Shown: piece after piece, positions 51,901 to 62,525 of the stretch
Layout: the number at the start of each line of letters is the position of its first letter
How positions within the stretch are numbered: the first letter of the stretch is position 1
From: Phalacrocorax aristotelis
Lineage: Eukaryota; Chordata; Aves; Suliformes; Phalacrocoracidae
Direction of reading: 5' to 3'
DNA length: 64,000 nucleotides
Assembly (NCBI RefSeq): GCF_949628215.1
Contig: NC_134297.1
Location: 4,526,001 to 4,590,000 of the forward strand
The notes under the pieces: model-generated
Told to the model about the DNA's origin: nothing
The model's database searches: none
Seen by the model: the letters and a program-made list of their open reading frames with translations, nothing else
Program-made: the position numbers and the translations under genes

Positions 51901-54900
51901 CTTTTAGGGCCCTTTTCCTCTTCCTTCTGTTCCTAAATCTACTAATGGGTGTGAGCTGTTCCAGCCCAGCGCAGCATGGAATAGAAAGCGGAGGGGATTG
52001 AAGGAGTGGGGCATGTCTGTACCAGGAGACCGGGTGTAGTCCAGCCCCTGGTACAGAACAGCCGATGTGCATTTTGCTCTCTCCAATGGCAGCTATTGAA
52101 GCTTTATCCAGATGTCAGGGAATTCTGTCTTTGTGCTGAGCTTGCACAGGAACAGCATATGAGAGGGATGTGGCTTTTTCGTATTCAGAGTGGTATCCAA
52201 AGAACGTAATTTGTTTGTGTTGGGTTTGGGATGAAATTTTGCTGTGGCTTGACCCCTGGTGGCTACCTTTGCAGTGTAACTGAAAGTACAATGGCATGAT
52301 ATTTAACTCCATCCCGAAAGGATACATAGGAGGCAGTACTATAACGATACCGTAGGGACCTGTAATTAGTGGGTGATGTCCTGCTTCGGTTGTGATTTTT
52401 CGTTGTGCGTATGATAGTCTTTCCCTGGTCAATCTGTTGTTTTGCTTTTCTCTTCATCCTCTCTTAAACTAGGCACTGCTCTTGCATCTGGGGTGCACTC
52501 AGACCCTGGAGGTCACAGGTGGCTCCCTTCACTGCAGTAGGGTTTGAAATCAGTGCGGCCTCTCATCTTCATGCCTTTCACTGTACGCATGAAGTCTTGC
52601 TTAAGTAAGACCTAAGTAAGCTCCTCAGGGTGAGGGCCCTGTCTGTCTGCAAGCTGCCCAGCCTTCAGCATGGTGCTGTAAAACAAATACGTGTGGGAGT
52701 TGCTTTTATTAGTGCTTGATCTCAGAGACGTCTGTTAGTGTTATTGATGTGCTTGTTAATCTTCATTTTCAAGTACACGGGCTGATGTATACATTATCTG
52801 TCAGTGCAGCACAAGTGCTTCTGGGGTAAAATATGCACCAGCTTATCGTCTGTGCACTAGAACAGAGCATATAATGATTTCAGAGTTAAAAAGAGATGGA
52901 TTTAGTATCAAGTGGAAGTTGGCAGGGACTTAAGGATATGTAAATGTCTTTGTAATATATGATTAGAAATTCAAGACAGAGAATTTGTGGGAGGTCAGCT
53001 CAGCCAGCCTTTTCCACTGCGTCATCCTGAACTAGTGATTACCAGGCCAGGAGCTGTTACCTGCCCATGAGTCATGATGCATTTGCTGTGTGCTCTCTGC
53101 TTACCCTGACCAGGATGCAGTGCCTACCCATGTTGGGATGTGACTCTGGTCTCAAGCTGTAGGGCAGAGTTGGGCCTACAGAGCAAAACTGACTGGTTCC
53201 CCTTGTGCTGTCCTTCCTCCTCGTTTTCAGAGGTTGCATTGAATTAGAGGGCTAAATGGCATTAAATATCCTCATGGATAATACTCTTTATGAAAGTGAT
53301 AGCTGTAGTTACCGTAGGGATCTTGGGCAGTTCCACATGTGATGGTAGTGGTTGCTGAAGAAACTGTCTAGAAAGATACTGGCTACGCTGAAGTGCATGT
53401 CCAGTGTGATGTAGGCTCCCGCTCTTGCTCGAACACTTCACTTGGGGATGCTGAGCCTAGCTCTCCACAGCCTCTCCTAATATCTTTTCACCTCTCCTGC
53501 TTTTGGCTTTCCACGTGCTGATTGTTTGAGCATGGTGTTGAGGACAACAGGTAGGGCTCTGTTTCCTGGGTGAGGTGGGATCTGCTACTTGTGAATGTCT
53601 TTAATTCTGTGTGGTTTCTTTTGTGCAATTAAGGAGAGCTAATTAGCTCCTTTTAGTGCAGTCTCCTTGCAGAGGTAGCTGACCTCTTGTTAATCCTGGA
53701 TTAAGTTCTTACTAAGAACTGGCTCTTTGTGTGTCCCAGTTAAGATGTTGACACTTTGTTCTCTCTCTCCTTGTTCTCCTCCTCCCCCTCTTCCTCCCCA
53801 TGCCTTTGAGCACATGATTGCCTGCCTCCTCCATCCCCCACTACTGTAGGAATCCACACTCTCTTAGCAGCCACTGTATCTTGCTCCATGAAAATGCCAT
53901 TGTCAGTTCAGAGCATTCTAAAAAGATTTTTGCTTGATCTGGTACCTGTTTAGGAGCCCATTTTCTGCAAGGGTGAAGGAAGAGTTTTGACAATGCTTCT
54001 TATTGCTTAATAGGGTGAGAATACTGTGGGGTTTGAAGAGTAGCACCCATTTTGTATGCTGGAGGCTGGAAGGACATTCCATGGTCTGAGCAGGAGCTAG
54101 CAAACAGAACCACATGTCCCAGATGGACAACTCAGCCTGTACAGTGCTGTGCATTCAAAAGCAAATATCAATATATCTTGAATTTTGATATCCAAAAACA
54201 TATTTAAAAAAAGGTTCTTAGTTAAAGATGGTGTCTAGGAGAAAAGCAGATTCTGTGCTCCAACAGTGGTACAAGCAAAAAAAAATTAAACCTGTGGAAA
54301 ATATTAATTACCATTCAGATGTGTCAGTTACCCGCTACTGCTAATCCTACTTGCAGATTTTGAGGTTGTAGTACTACACTGAGTACTCCCTGAGGACACG
54401 CTTTCTTGACATTACTTATGTCTCTTTGAACACAAGGCCAGAAGTGCTATGAAAGTGTAAGTGTTCCCCGATTCTGTTCTGAAGTCAGCTGAAAAGGAGA
54501 GGTGTTGGGGAATATCTGTCTCAATGGCTTTAAGTTTTCAGAATAGATGGTGTTAGAAGTGGACAAAGAATTATTGGGAAAGGGGAAATGAGAAACCTTA
54601 ATGTGTTTTGAAATCCAGGTGCTTGTTGTTCCCAGCCATTTCGCAGGCAGACTTTTAATGACTGCTGTTTGTTTCTGTGTCCCTGGCGTGGCTTACAGGG
54701 AGGGTAGGGCTGCTTTAGCTGGATATAGAGTTTATCTCAAACCCACTTGTTGCTCTGTAGGCCTGGACATTCAGGCACTGGACTGTCTCGTGTGTGTCTA
54801 TTGTCAGCTCCGGGCTTTAATTACTTGGACAGCGCATCATTTCCTCTCACCTGAGAGATGCAATATGTATAAGTATGCTTGTGTTATAGCTGGGTCTGAG

Positions 54901-55934
54901 ACAGTAGAATAGAAAAACCAGCCCCGCAGGCAGTAAAGACGCAGCTCGTGCTGTCAGCACAAACACTGAAGAGCCTGCCACAGATAGGCATGCTCTGAAT
55001 TAGAGCATCTTTGGAGGGAGTGCTCGTGATGTATGACTCTTCACTTTCCTGCAGGGCTTGGTAGTCCTGTAGTATCTGGGGCTGCAGTGTGTGACCATAT
55101 TGTGCTGTGAATAGCTCAGCACTCAAGCCCTCCTAAAGCTGTCCTTCACACATGAAATAATGCCCTAGTGCTTGTCTTGATTCTTTAACACCGGTACCAG
55201 GGCAAGGGCTGAGAGACACATGTGCAAGTAAACCCAGTTGACATAAAATGTGTTCTGCAGCTCTTGAACAAAACAGGAACTGGTAGCTTAAGTTTGGAAG
55301 AGCTTCCTTAAACGTCCCTGAATACTGCCCCTCTTCTTGGTGCAGTATTATCAAAGAATTATCACCATGAAGCAAGCTGCCTTCATAGTGACATGAATGG
55401 TGCTGCAAAGACCCAGAAATGTAACAAGAGTTTTTGCCCTGCCGAGAGTTCTGGGTTGAATTTTGCAGATCTGATAAAGTTGGTAAAACATTTGAGGTGT
55501 CGCGTGATTTTTCACGTTACCCATAACTTTGCCTTTTGCACACCACCCCAGATAAGCCGAAGAAGCTTTTCTCAGTTGTGCATTTTTACTACTGCTCTTA
55601 CAGTGTTTTTGGAAGCAGAACTTTGCTTTTGATTCATCTTCTCTCCTGACAGTCTGAAGAGTGGGTAGGTCTTAAACTCATGTATTGAATCTATCCTACC
55701 ACTTCATCACCACTTCATGCTTTAAGCCTTTGCGTGTTCTCCATGGTTCCACATCTGAAGTAGCCATTATACTGAATTTCATCAGAGCCTTTGGGTCAGT
55801 GTAGCTCTCGTGTGACTATTGAAAAATACTATCTTGTTCAAACCTTAGTAGTCATTCAGACAAAACATACAAAAATATGTAGAGGCTGAGAATCACACTT
55901 CCAACTATTTTCATACATCTTTGAAAGTCATAAG

Positions 55935-55948
55935 AAAAAAAAAAAAAA
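55935..55948 (+). repeat. A14 homopolymer
   Basis: Fourteen A directly abut the old minus-strand CR1 fragment at its 3' (left) side. It is not the element's own tail orientation and is probably an independent simple repeat. Confidence 0.85.
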
Positions 55949-55949
55949 C

Positions 55950-56450
55950 ACTGAAAGATTCATAGACTGTAAAATGAAATGGGACCATTCAGATCTCTCT
56001 TCTAAGTCCTGTTGAATGCAAGGTATAAAACTTGCCTGAATTGATTCTGGTTGTGGTAAAGAACGGTATTCAGCAAAACACAAAACCTAGCGTAATATTG
56101 TTTGCCACAGATGAATAACTTAGCCCTGAATTAGTTACAGTGGTAAGTTTTGTTTACTTCCAAAAAAGCGTTTCTCTCCTCTAGTCAGAATTTGTCTGGC
56201 TTCAGCTTTCAGCACTTGGTACTGTTGCATTTTTCTCTGTTACCTGGTGTTATCACACTTGACAATCATTAACAATTGATGATCATGTAAAGCTTGTCAT
56301 TCCTTGATCTCCAGTTTGCGTTGAATGGATTTAGTGCTACTACCTTTATTGCTCGTTGCTCTTCTCTGAACCCTGTCCAGTTTATCTGTACTGTTCACGC
56401 ATGGAAACTGGATACAGTCCTAGATGTAGTGTTTCAGTGGGAATCATCAC
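55950..56450 (-). repeat. Ancient CR1 LINE fragment, minus strand
   Basis: Reading + coordinates as the reverse complement of the element, three CR1 blocks occur in the right order and spacing. The terminal block 'attcatagact...gggaccat' is at 55958-56000, followed by 'ataaaacttgcctgaattgattctgg'-like words to 56050. The block 'gtctggcttcagctttcag...tttctctgttacctggtgttatca' is at 56193-56255. The internal block 'gctcttctctgaaccctgtcc' is near 56357, followed by 'aaactggatacagt' near 56404. These match the sauropsid CR1 type common in turtles and crocodilians from memory. The copy is diverged with indels and has no open frame. Confidence 0.75.
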
Positions 56451-58879
56451 CACCCCTGGACATGGAGGTATCATTGCATCGGACACAGGGAATAGGAAAG
56501 CTTGTATGTTACATGCCATTTTCTTTAAACATGTTTGTAAATTCACCAGTTCACAAACTTTTCTAAGCACTTGAAATGGTCACATATGAAAATGAAAAGT
56601 CAAGGTGCAAGTTAGAGTGGCTCTGCTGATCACCTTGGTTTTTCTGACTGGATAATGAGATTTTGCTGTACGCTTGTTCGTCCGTAGGTTTGTATTGGAG
56701 AAATACTTCCATGTTTTTGGTGAGGACCACAAGACCTCACCAAATGTGGATTTCTCCATTTGCAAAACACACCAGGTTTACCCATAAACACTGACACATG
56801 GTCCAATGAATTGGAGATTAAAGTCTTGAGAAGGGGGCATTGCAAAATTAATAGAGTTCTTTGTTAGCAGAAGACCAGTGTGTGTGAGGACAAGATGGTG
56901 TGGGATTTGGCCCTAACTCTTCATCGTCAGTTGTTACCAAGCTTTACAACTTCTCTAGTTAGAGGCGGTGCGTTTCCACATAGGTAGAAAGCTCCATCCT
57001 TATGGGAACTTGCAGATTTAAAGCCTGAAGTCAGATGTTACTGGGTGAAGCGACAAGTATTGTTATCAGCTCTTGTGATTGTGTTATGGATTCATTATGT
57101 TTGGTACTCTTTGTAAATCTCCAACACTTGTAGATATGTAATTATATGGGAAACTCTCATTTTAACAGAAGTTTCTCCCACGACTGCAGAGAAGACCTTG
57201 AGAATGCAACCTGAACAAATGTGTGCTAAGACAGAGGAATAAAACCCAGTTTTGCTTTTATGAAATGAGATTTTGTGTGCCAGGTGTATGCTTGGGGTGA
57301 AAGTTGATGTGTTTTAAATGCTTGTGATTGGCAGCACTGTAAACAGAGAAGGTGAAGAAGCTTGCTCACAGGAGGGATGTCACAAAATTGACGTCAAGCT
57401 GATGGATCTCTTAATGGGGCAATGCATTTATTAAAACAGTGCTATATACACAGTGAACCCACGTGTATTCTTCGAGTAATATGAAAAAGATGATTGTACT
57501 GTTGTACTATCCTGATAAAAAGGGGTATGGTGATAACATTTTCAATTTAAAATCATGCAGCATTTGAATTGCATAGTGGCATGAGTCTGCTGTGCAGAGC
57601 GTTGATTCTTAAGAGCAGAGCACCTCCTGCTCCCACTGATTTTGATTATAGCAAAATGATGGATAATCAACCTTTTGGAAAGATGCTCTGTTGGGACATT
57701 AGCACTGAAAGCTGTGACTGATTCCAAAGAGAAGAGAAAATGGTCAACTCTGTGTATGGAAAGGGTAAAATGAAACAAAAGAAAGCAAAGGGCAAAGTGG
57801 TGAGTATTTACATCACTTAAGGCACAGCTCATTCTGTTATCAGTGGGGAGCAGTAAGTCCAGCATTTACATCTGGCTGCAGTCAGACTCCTGACTTAAGT
57901 GTTCTGAACCATACTCCAGAGTTGCCTGCCTGGCTCAGTTGATACCACAGGGAACTCTGAAAATAAACATCCGAGGTGGGTGATGAGAAGGTATACCGAA
58001 GAGGCTGCTGAGGAATAGAAGGTGTAAAATCTTAAACTACTGTAGCCACACTGGTGCAGGAGCTTCTCTGGGTGCTTTTCAAGGCTTGTCTATGCTGGAA
58101 AGTTATTTCACATTTAAAGCCCTAGAGGAACCCAGAATGCTTCAAATCAAGGGTGTTGGTACAGGAATCTGTTCCAGATCACTTCTACACTATTTCCATG
58201 CACAGACGAGGTCTGGTGTCATATACTGAAAGGAAAAGTGCAAGCTGGTTGATTGTTTTGCTCTCTTCTTTTTCATCCTTCAGGCTACATAATTTATATT
58301 GTACTGTGAGAGCCCTTGAGAGAGGGTCTGAAACCCTTCTCCTTATTCTGACATAAACATGAGCGGGTGTGTAGGGATACAGTGGTGTGTATGGCCCCCA
58401 AAGAAAGGCTGTGTACTAATACTGCTGTCGTAAACCCTGCTTGATAATGTTTCTTTAAAAATCCCAGGCCTGGTTACACATGGATGGGCATAAAAAATGA
58501 AACCGAATTAGCTTCCTAGAAGAAGCAAGCTAAATTGAGTTGAGGTCACCTTAATTCTGAACAAGTGTGTCCTTGCGGTGTTTAATTCAGTTTAGGTAAT
58601 CCACTTTACCAGTTAATTAGGGTTTAATTTTCCTGACTGTTCTTGCATTGACACGCTTACAGGTTTCAAAACTTTCTCTAACATGTGTGAATGGTCTAGT
58701 GTGTACATAGGGAGGAGGAATATGATTTTTTTCAACCTGTAGGATCTTAACTTGTAGGCTTGGCCAAACTTTACGAACAGCATCTAAAAGTGGCAGGTAT
58801 AATCAGAGGACCTTGGGAAAAATGGCAGGAGCGCTCTCCCCTTTTCCTCTGGCGGACATGAGTACCGAAGGCATTAATG

Positions 58880-59060
58880 CAACCCCCTTATGTAAAGCGC
58901 AGCCCGCAGGCTGCGTGCATGCGCACGCGTGTGTGTGTGTGCGCGCGTGCAGGAGTGTGCGTGAAAGCGCTGGCAGCGCAGGGGAGAGGCGCGCAGACCT
59001 CAGTCGAGCCGCACAATCAATCATAACCACACAGAGCGGGGTGGGGGGGAGGAAGGGAGG
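58880..59060 (+). promoter_or_regulatory. CpG-rich patch, possible third promoter
   Basis: Dense CpG dinucleotides, well above the flanking intron, are followed by G-rich sequence (GGGGTGGGGGGGAGG near 59037-59051). The patch includes a 40-nt alternating purine-pyrimidine tract at 58912-58951. It precedes a near-consensus splice donor at 59190, which fits an internal GRAMD1B promoter. There is no TATA box. It could equally be an intronic enhancer. Confidence 0.4.
58912..58951. repeat. Alternating purine-pyrimidine tract 1 (Z-DNA type)
   Basis: Forty consecutive bases strictly alternate pyrimidine and purine, mixing TG, CG and CA steps around a (GT)n core. CG- and TG-rich alternation is the sequence class most prone to left-handed Z-DNA under negative supercoiling, as arises behind transcribing polymerase. 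Confidence 0.85.
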
Positions 59061-59189
59061 CTGAGCCATGGCAGGAGCCCGAGCAGCATGCAAGGCAGCT
59101 GAGAGAGGGGGCTCTGGGTGCCCGTGAGGAGCCCCTGGCACCCCCTACTCCCTCTTCCCTTTGAGAAGGGCTCGGAGATGGTGCAGGAG
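59061..59189 (+). other. GRAMD1B: Candidate alternative first exon with strong donor
   Basis: The segment ends GCAGGAG|GTGAGTAC, close to the ideal donor (GT at 59190). ATG 59178 (MVQE) would leave in phase 0, which does not fit the phase-2 junction of the known first exons. ATG 59068 has an excellent context (GAGCCATGG) but stops at TGA 59125-59127. If a weaker donor, CCC|GTGAGG (GT at 59124), were used, the 59068 frame would exit in phase 2 and join in frame, giving a start MAGARAACKAAERGGSGC. The left edge is unknown. It may be untranslated, a new coding start, or not an exon. Confidence 0.3.
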
Positions 59190-59388
59190 GTGAGTACCCT
59201 CCTACCTCACTGCTGGCCCACCCTCGCTCTCCCCCCACCACACGCAAGTGCATGAATGAATGAATTCCTAGCTGCTCTGCGCTGCACTACGGTCCCTAAT
59301 GGCTACCAGGTTAGTGTTACTCTCCTGTTCCTTCTGCTGATGCCTCTCTTCCTCTCCCCTGTGTCCGTGTGCTGTCTGCAGTCTCCGA

Positions 59389-59429
59389 ACGTGTGTGCAC
59401 ACGCGTGCATGTATGCATGTATGTGCGTG
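59389..59429. repeat. Alternating purine-pyrimidine tract 2 (Z-DNA type)
   Basis: Forty-one consecutive bases strictly alternate, with GTGTGTGCACACGCGTGC followed by ATGT repeats. It lies 200 nt after the candidate donor at 59190, so the two tracts bracket the candidate exon. Confidence 0.85.
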
Positions 59430-59540
59430 AGACGGAGTCAAAGGGCTGTACGTGCTGCGCTCAGCACAGGTTTGCCGAGCAGATCTACCCTCTGAGACAT
59501 ACGCTTTCAAGGCAGATTAACTCTGGAGTCCATGTTGGTT

Positions 59541-59555
59541 GCTGCTGCTGCTGCT
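59541..59555 (+). repeat. (GCT)5 trinucleotide repeat
   Basis: Five perfect GCT units in intronic sequence. Short and probably stable, but a possible polymorphic site. Confidence 0.85.
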
Positions 59556-59740
59556 CCTTTCTGTTTGGGGGACTTGAAAGCAGACAGCGTGACATCATGT
59601 TGCAGAGATGCTTCGTTTCTTTTCCACAGGCCGATTCCTTTTTTCCTTGTTCTCCCCCATGCACGCGCCCTACCTCTCCTGCAGCAGAATTGCTAAAGCA
59701 GCCTTTTCGATTGTTTGAAACAACCGATTAGCAAATCGGA

Positions 59741-59828
59741 TTTTTTTTTTTTTTTTTTTCTGCTTTCATTCCCCTCACCCCTCCTCCTTTTCCCTTTACG
59801 CCTACTGTCTCCCCCATCCCCCATCCCC
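59741..59828 (+). repeat. T19 and polypyrimidine tract
   Basis: Nineteen T (59741-59759) are followed by about 70 bases of C/T with only a few purines, and then AAAGGGGCAG at 59829-59838, which resembles a splice acceptor. No convincing exon follows. It could be a decoy acceptor or a strand-asymmetric tract able to form triplex DNA. Confidence 0.75.
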
Positions 59829-60136
59829 AAAGGGGCAGTTATTACTCTCTTCACATCTGGGTATATGGAGGGAGGCAGACGGGGGTTGAAGTTGGATGAA
59901 CTGGCCATGCGTCACAGGAGGGCAGCTGGAGCTGCTGCAGAAATATGGTGTATTTGTTTGCCCATGTGCTCCCTTGCTCTTAAAAGGGCTCGGAGCATGC
60001 ACACTGATGTCTTGGTTCTGCTTTGCTCTCTGTGTTTATATATTTACAGTGATGGGGAGGGACAGAATTTGTTTTATTTGCACTCTTTCAGGCTGTCCTC
60101 CAGAGTCTATACAGGTGGCTTTTTTTTGGTGTGGGA

Positions 60137-60150
60137 TTTTTTTTTTTTTT
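60137..60150 (+). repeat. T14 homopolymer
   Basis: Fourteen T in intronic sequence, preceded by a shorter T run at about 60119-60127. No repeat family is recognised. Confidence 0.85.
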
Positions 60151-62441
60151 GGGCAGTCGAGCGCGGTAGGAAATGAGGGCTCATTGCACTGTGTGTCGTT
60201 ATAGGCAGTGAGAATCTGATGAATCCCCATTCACTACAAAATTGCTTTTTCTTAGATTACTGGCAGCTAGCATTGTCCTATCCATCATGGCACTGATTCA
60301 GTAAAGAGGATCTATTCCTGTTGAAGCTGGTAGATTTAGGATGGAGCTTGTGATTTTGGCTCAGTAGGATAGAAGGAAACTTCAAGCTGAATCTCAGAGA
60401 TATATTTTACATCGGTGCTGTAACTTCTGATGCCTAAGATTCTGCCATGGGAAGCCCGCAACTGCCATGCCACTGAAAACCAGAAAGCTGGACAAAGCAA
60501 GGGAGCGTATGCCATGTGGGGGGACAGGCCTGAACCAGGTCCTCAGGACAAAGGACTCTGTGACTCTTGCACTCAGGGTGTCTGGCTCTTCCCAGTATCG
60601 GCTGCAGCCCTTGGTCCTCTCTATTTTTAACTTTCAGCTGGACAGTGCTGCTGCATGGTAGGAGCAAAGGAGAGAGGTTGCATGGAGGATCTCAGGGTAA
60701 GGGAACATAAAATTGATGCATTGTTGTTTTCAGAATGGTAAAGGGGTGAAACATCAAGGCGTGAGCAAAAGAAATCGATTTGATCCCAGCTTTGAAGATC
60801 ACAGCATCTTCCATTAACTTAGGAAAGCTGATGCTGATGAGCAGCAGGGGTGAGTGGGAGGACGTAAAGCTCTAGCTTTGTCTTCTTCTCCTGAGATACA
60901 CAATATCCCTGTCCACCCCCGCTTTGTCGCTGATAATATGTGGTGTGAGGCTTCATTAGACATTTAATCTGTGGTTTATAAAACCTCTGCCACAAGATTG
61001 CAATGTGTTCAGGGGGACGCTACCTGTGCTCGGGATAAGGTCCTGGGGTGCACGTAGCCTTGATGAAGTTATACCAGGAGATGGGCAGAAATCTCTAGGC
61101 TCTAAGATTTTGAAGACAGCACCAGATATTGTAATTCTTGCTGTTAATTACAAGAGCCATTGGCATTGCAGTGGGGAGGAGAGGAAACAAAGCCCGTATC
61201 TGTTCCTCCTTTGGATGTACAGCCGTAGACTGAGTGACGTGCAGGTGACCATGTTGGGGCTGTGTCTGAGACAGGCATGCCATCAGCTTCAGTTGTTCCA
61301 TGTGGTTTGTCTTCCTTTGGAACAAGCGGAATAATATTAATCTGTGTGTGATGGAGGGGTGATGGTGATGGTGTGTGATTTATAACATGTGTTGGTTCTC
61401 TGGACATTAATCATGCTTTCTAAATTATGACTGTTGTGTTACTTGACAGTTATTAAGATTTGTCTTGTTCTATTTTGAAAGCATTTTCCAACTTTTTCTT
61501 GGGATTTTTGCAATAACTCCAAGTAGGAAGGGAGCAGCGGAGGGATTGTTTCAAGCACAGCACAGTGGGAGTTTCTGTAAGGTACCAGACCGTTTGTCCA
61601 TCAGAGTTGATAGTCTTGTCTCTAGTGGTAACCAGTATCAGATGATTCAGAGAAAGACAATGGCATCGTTAATAATACATTTGATCAACCTTGCAGTGCA
61701 GGGAAGAAGGCAAATTTCTTCCTGATGCTTGCAGTGATTTTCTAATCCCCTGAAGCATAATAATTGCATTAATTTTTCTCTTATGAATATGTAAACATGC
61801 TATTGAATGTCCTAGGAGGAGGGACACCATTCTGTGAAACATCAAAATAATCAGAGTAGATCTTTGACAAGGATCGACTTTTCTGTTAAAACATGTGGAA
61901 AGTATACTATTCTTCTTATTCTTTTTAAAGCAATTGTCATGAAACACTGCTCAGTTTCTGTACAGCCCTACAGGTGTCATTGCTTTTTAATTTAATGTCT
62001 TTTTTACTGGGAGATGTAAGTTAAGTGAGCATTTTGTTATTGCTTGCAGAGCAATGGCAAGCCCAGGGAATTGCTTGAGGATATATGGAGGTTTTCATTC
62101 TTGGATTATCAATTTGAAGTGAGTGTAGGTTGGTGATGACCAAAAGTTGTTACCATCTGCTTGCTGCTTGGTAGACTGCATAATGAGTTTCTGAATCTCA
62201 TCTTTTTCCACTGATGTCACTTTTCTGTGATACAGTCTATCTTTGTAGGCGTAATTAACCCTCTTACTAGCTGTTTCTGAGGAGAATTAACTCCTTTTGT
62301 ACTACAGCCAGGCTTGAGGTGCCTTCTTGACCTTGTAGCTTCTTCTGCTCTTTTCAAGGCTTTATCAGTAGAGTTCTGTTTTATGCTTGAGAATCTCCTT
62401 CATTCTCGTTTATGGGAAGCATGTAAGCACAGGCTTGACTT

Positions 62442-62525
62442 TGTTTGCACAGCCCATAGACTTCAGTGGGTCTATGTACAGAGTTAAATATGTGCTTAAG
62501 TTCTCTGCTTGTTTGGGGAAATAGT
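62442..62525 (+). repeat. Probable old amniote interspersed repeat
   Basis: The words 'catagacttcagtggg', 'gagttaaatatgtgcttaag' and 'ttctctgcttgtttgggg' occur in the order seen in a repeat common in bird, crocodilian and turtle noncoding DNA ('gacttcaatgggact...gttaagcatgtgcttaagtgctttgctg...'). I cannot give a family name or firm ends. It is diverged and noncoding. Confidence 0.45.

Noticed and set aside
53760..53920. Long pyrimidine tract ending CTACTGTAG, resembling a strong acceptor
   Set aside because: The sequence that follows has an early stop in at least one frame and no plausible donor nearby, so it is probably a decoy.
59839..60000. Possible exon after the polypyrimidine tract at 59.75 kb
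   Set aside because: Several AG dinucleotides could serve as acceptor, but no donor and no recognisable peptide follow.
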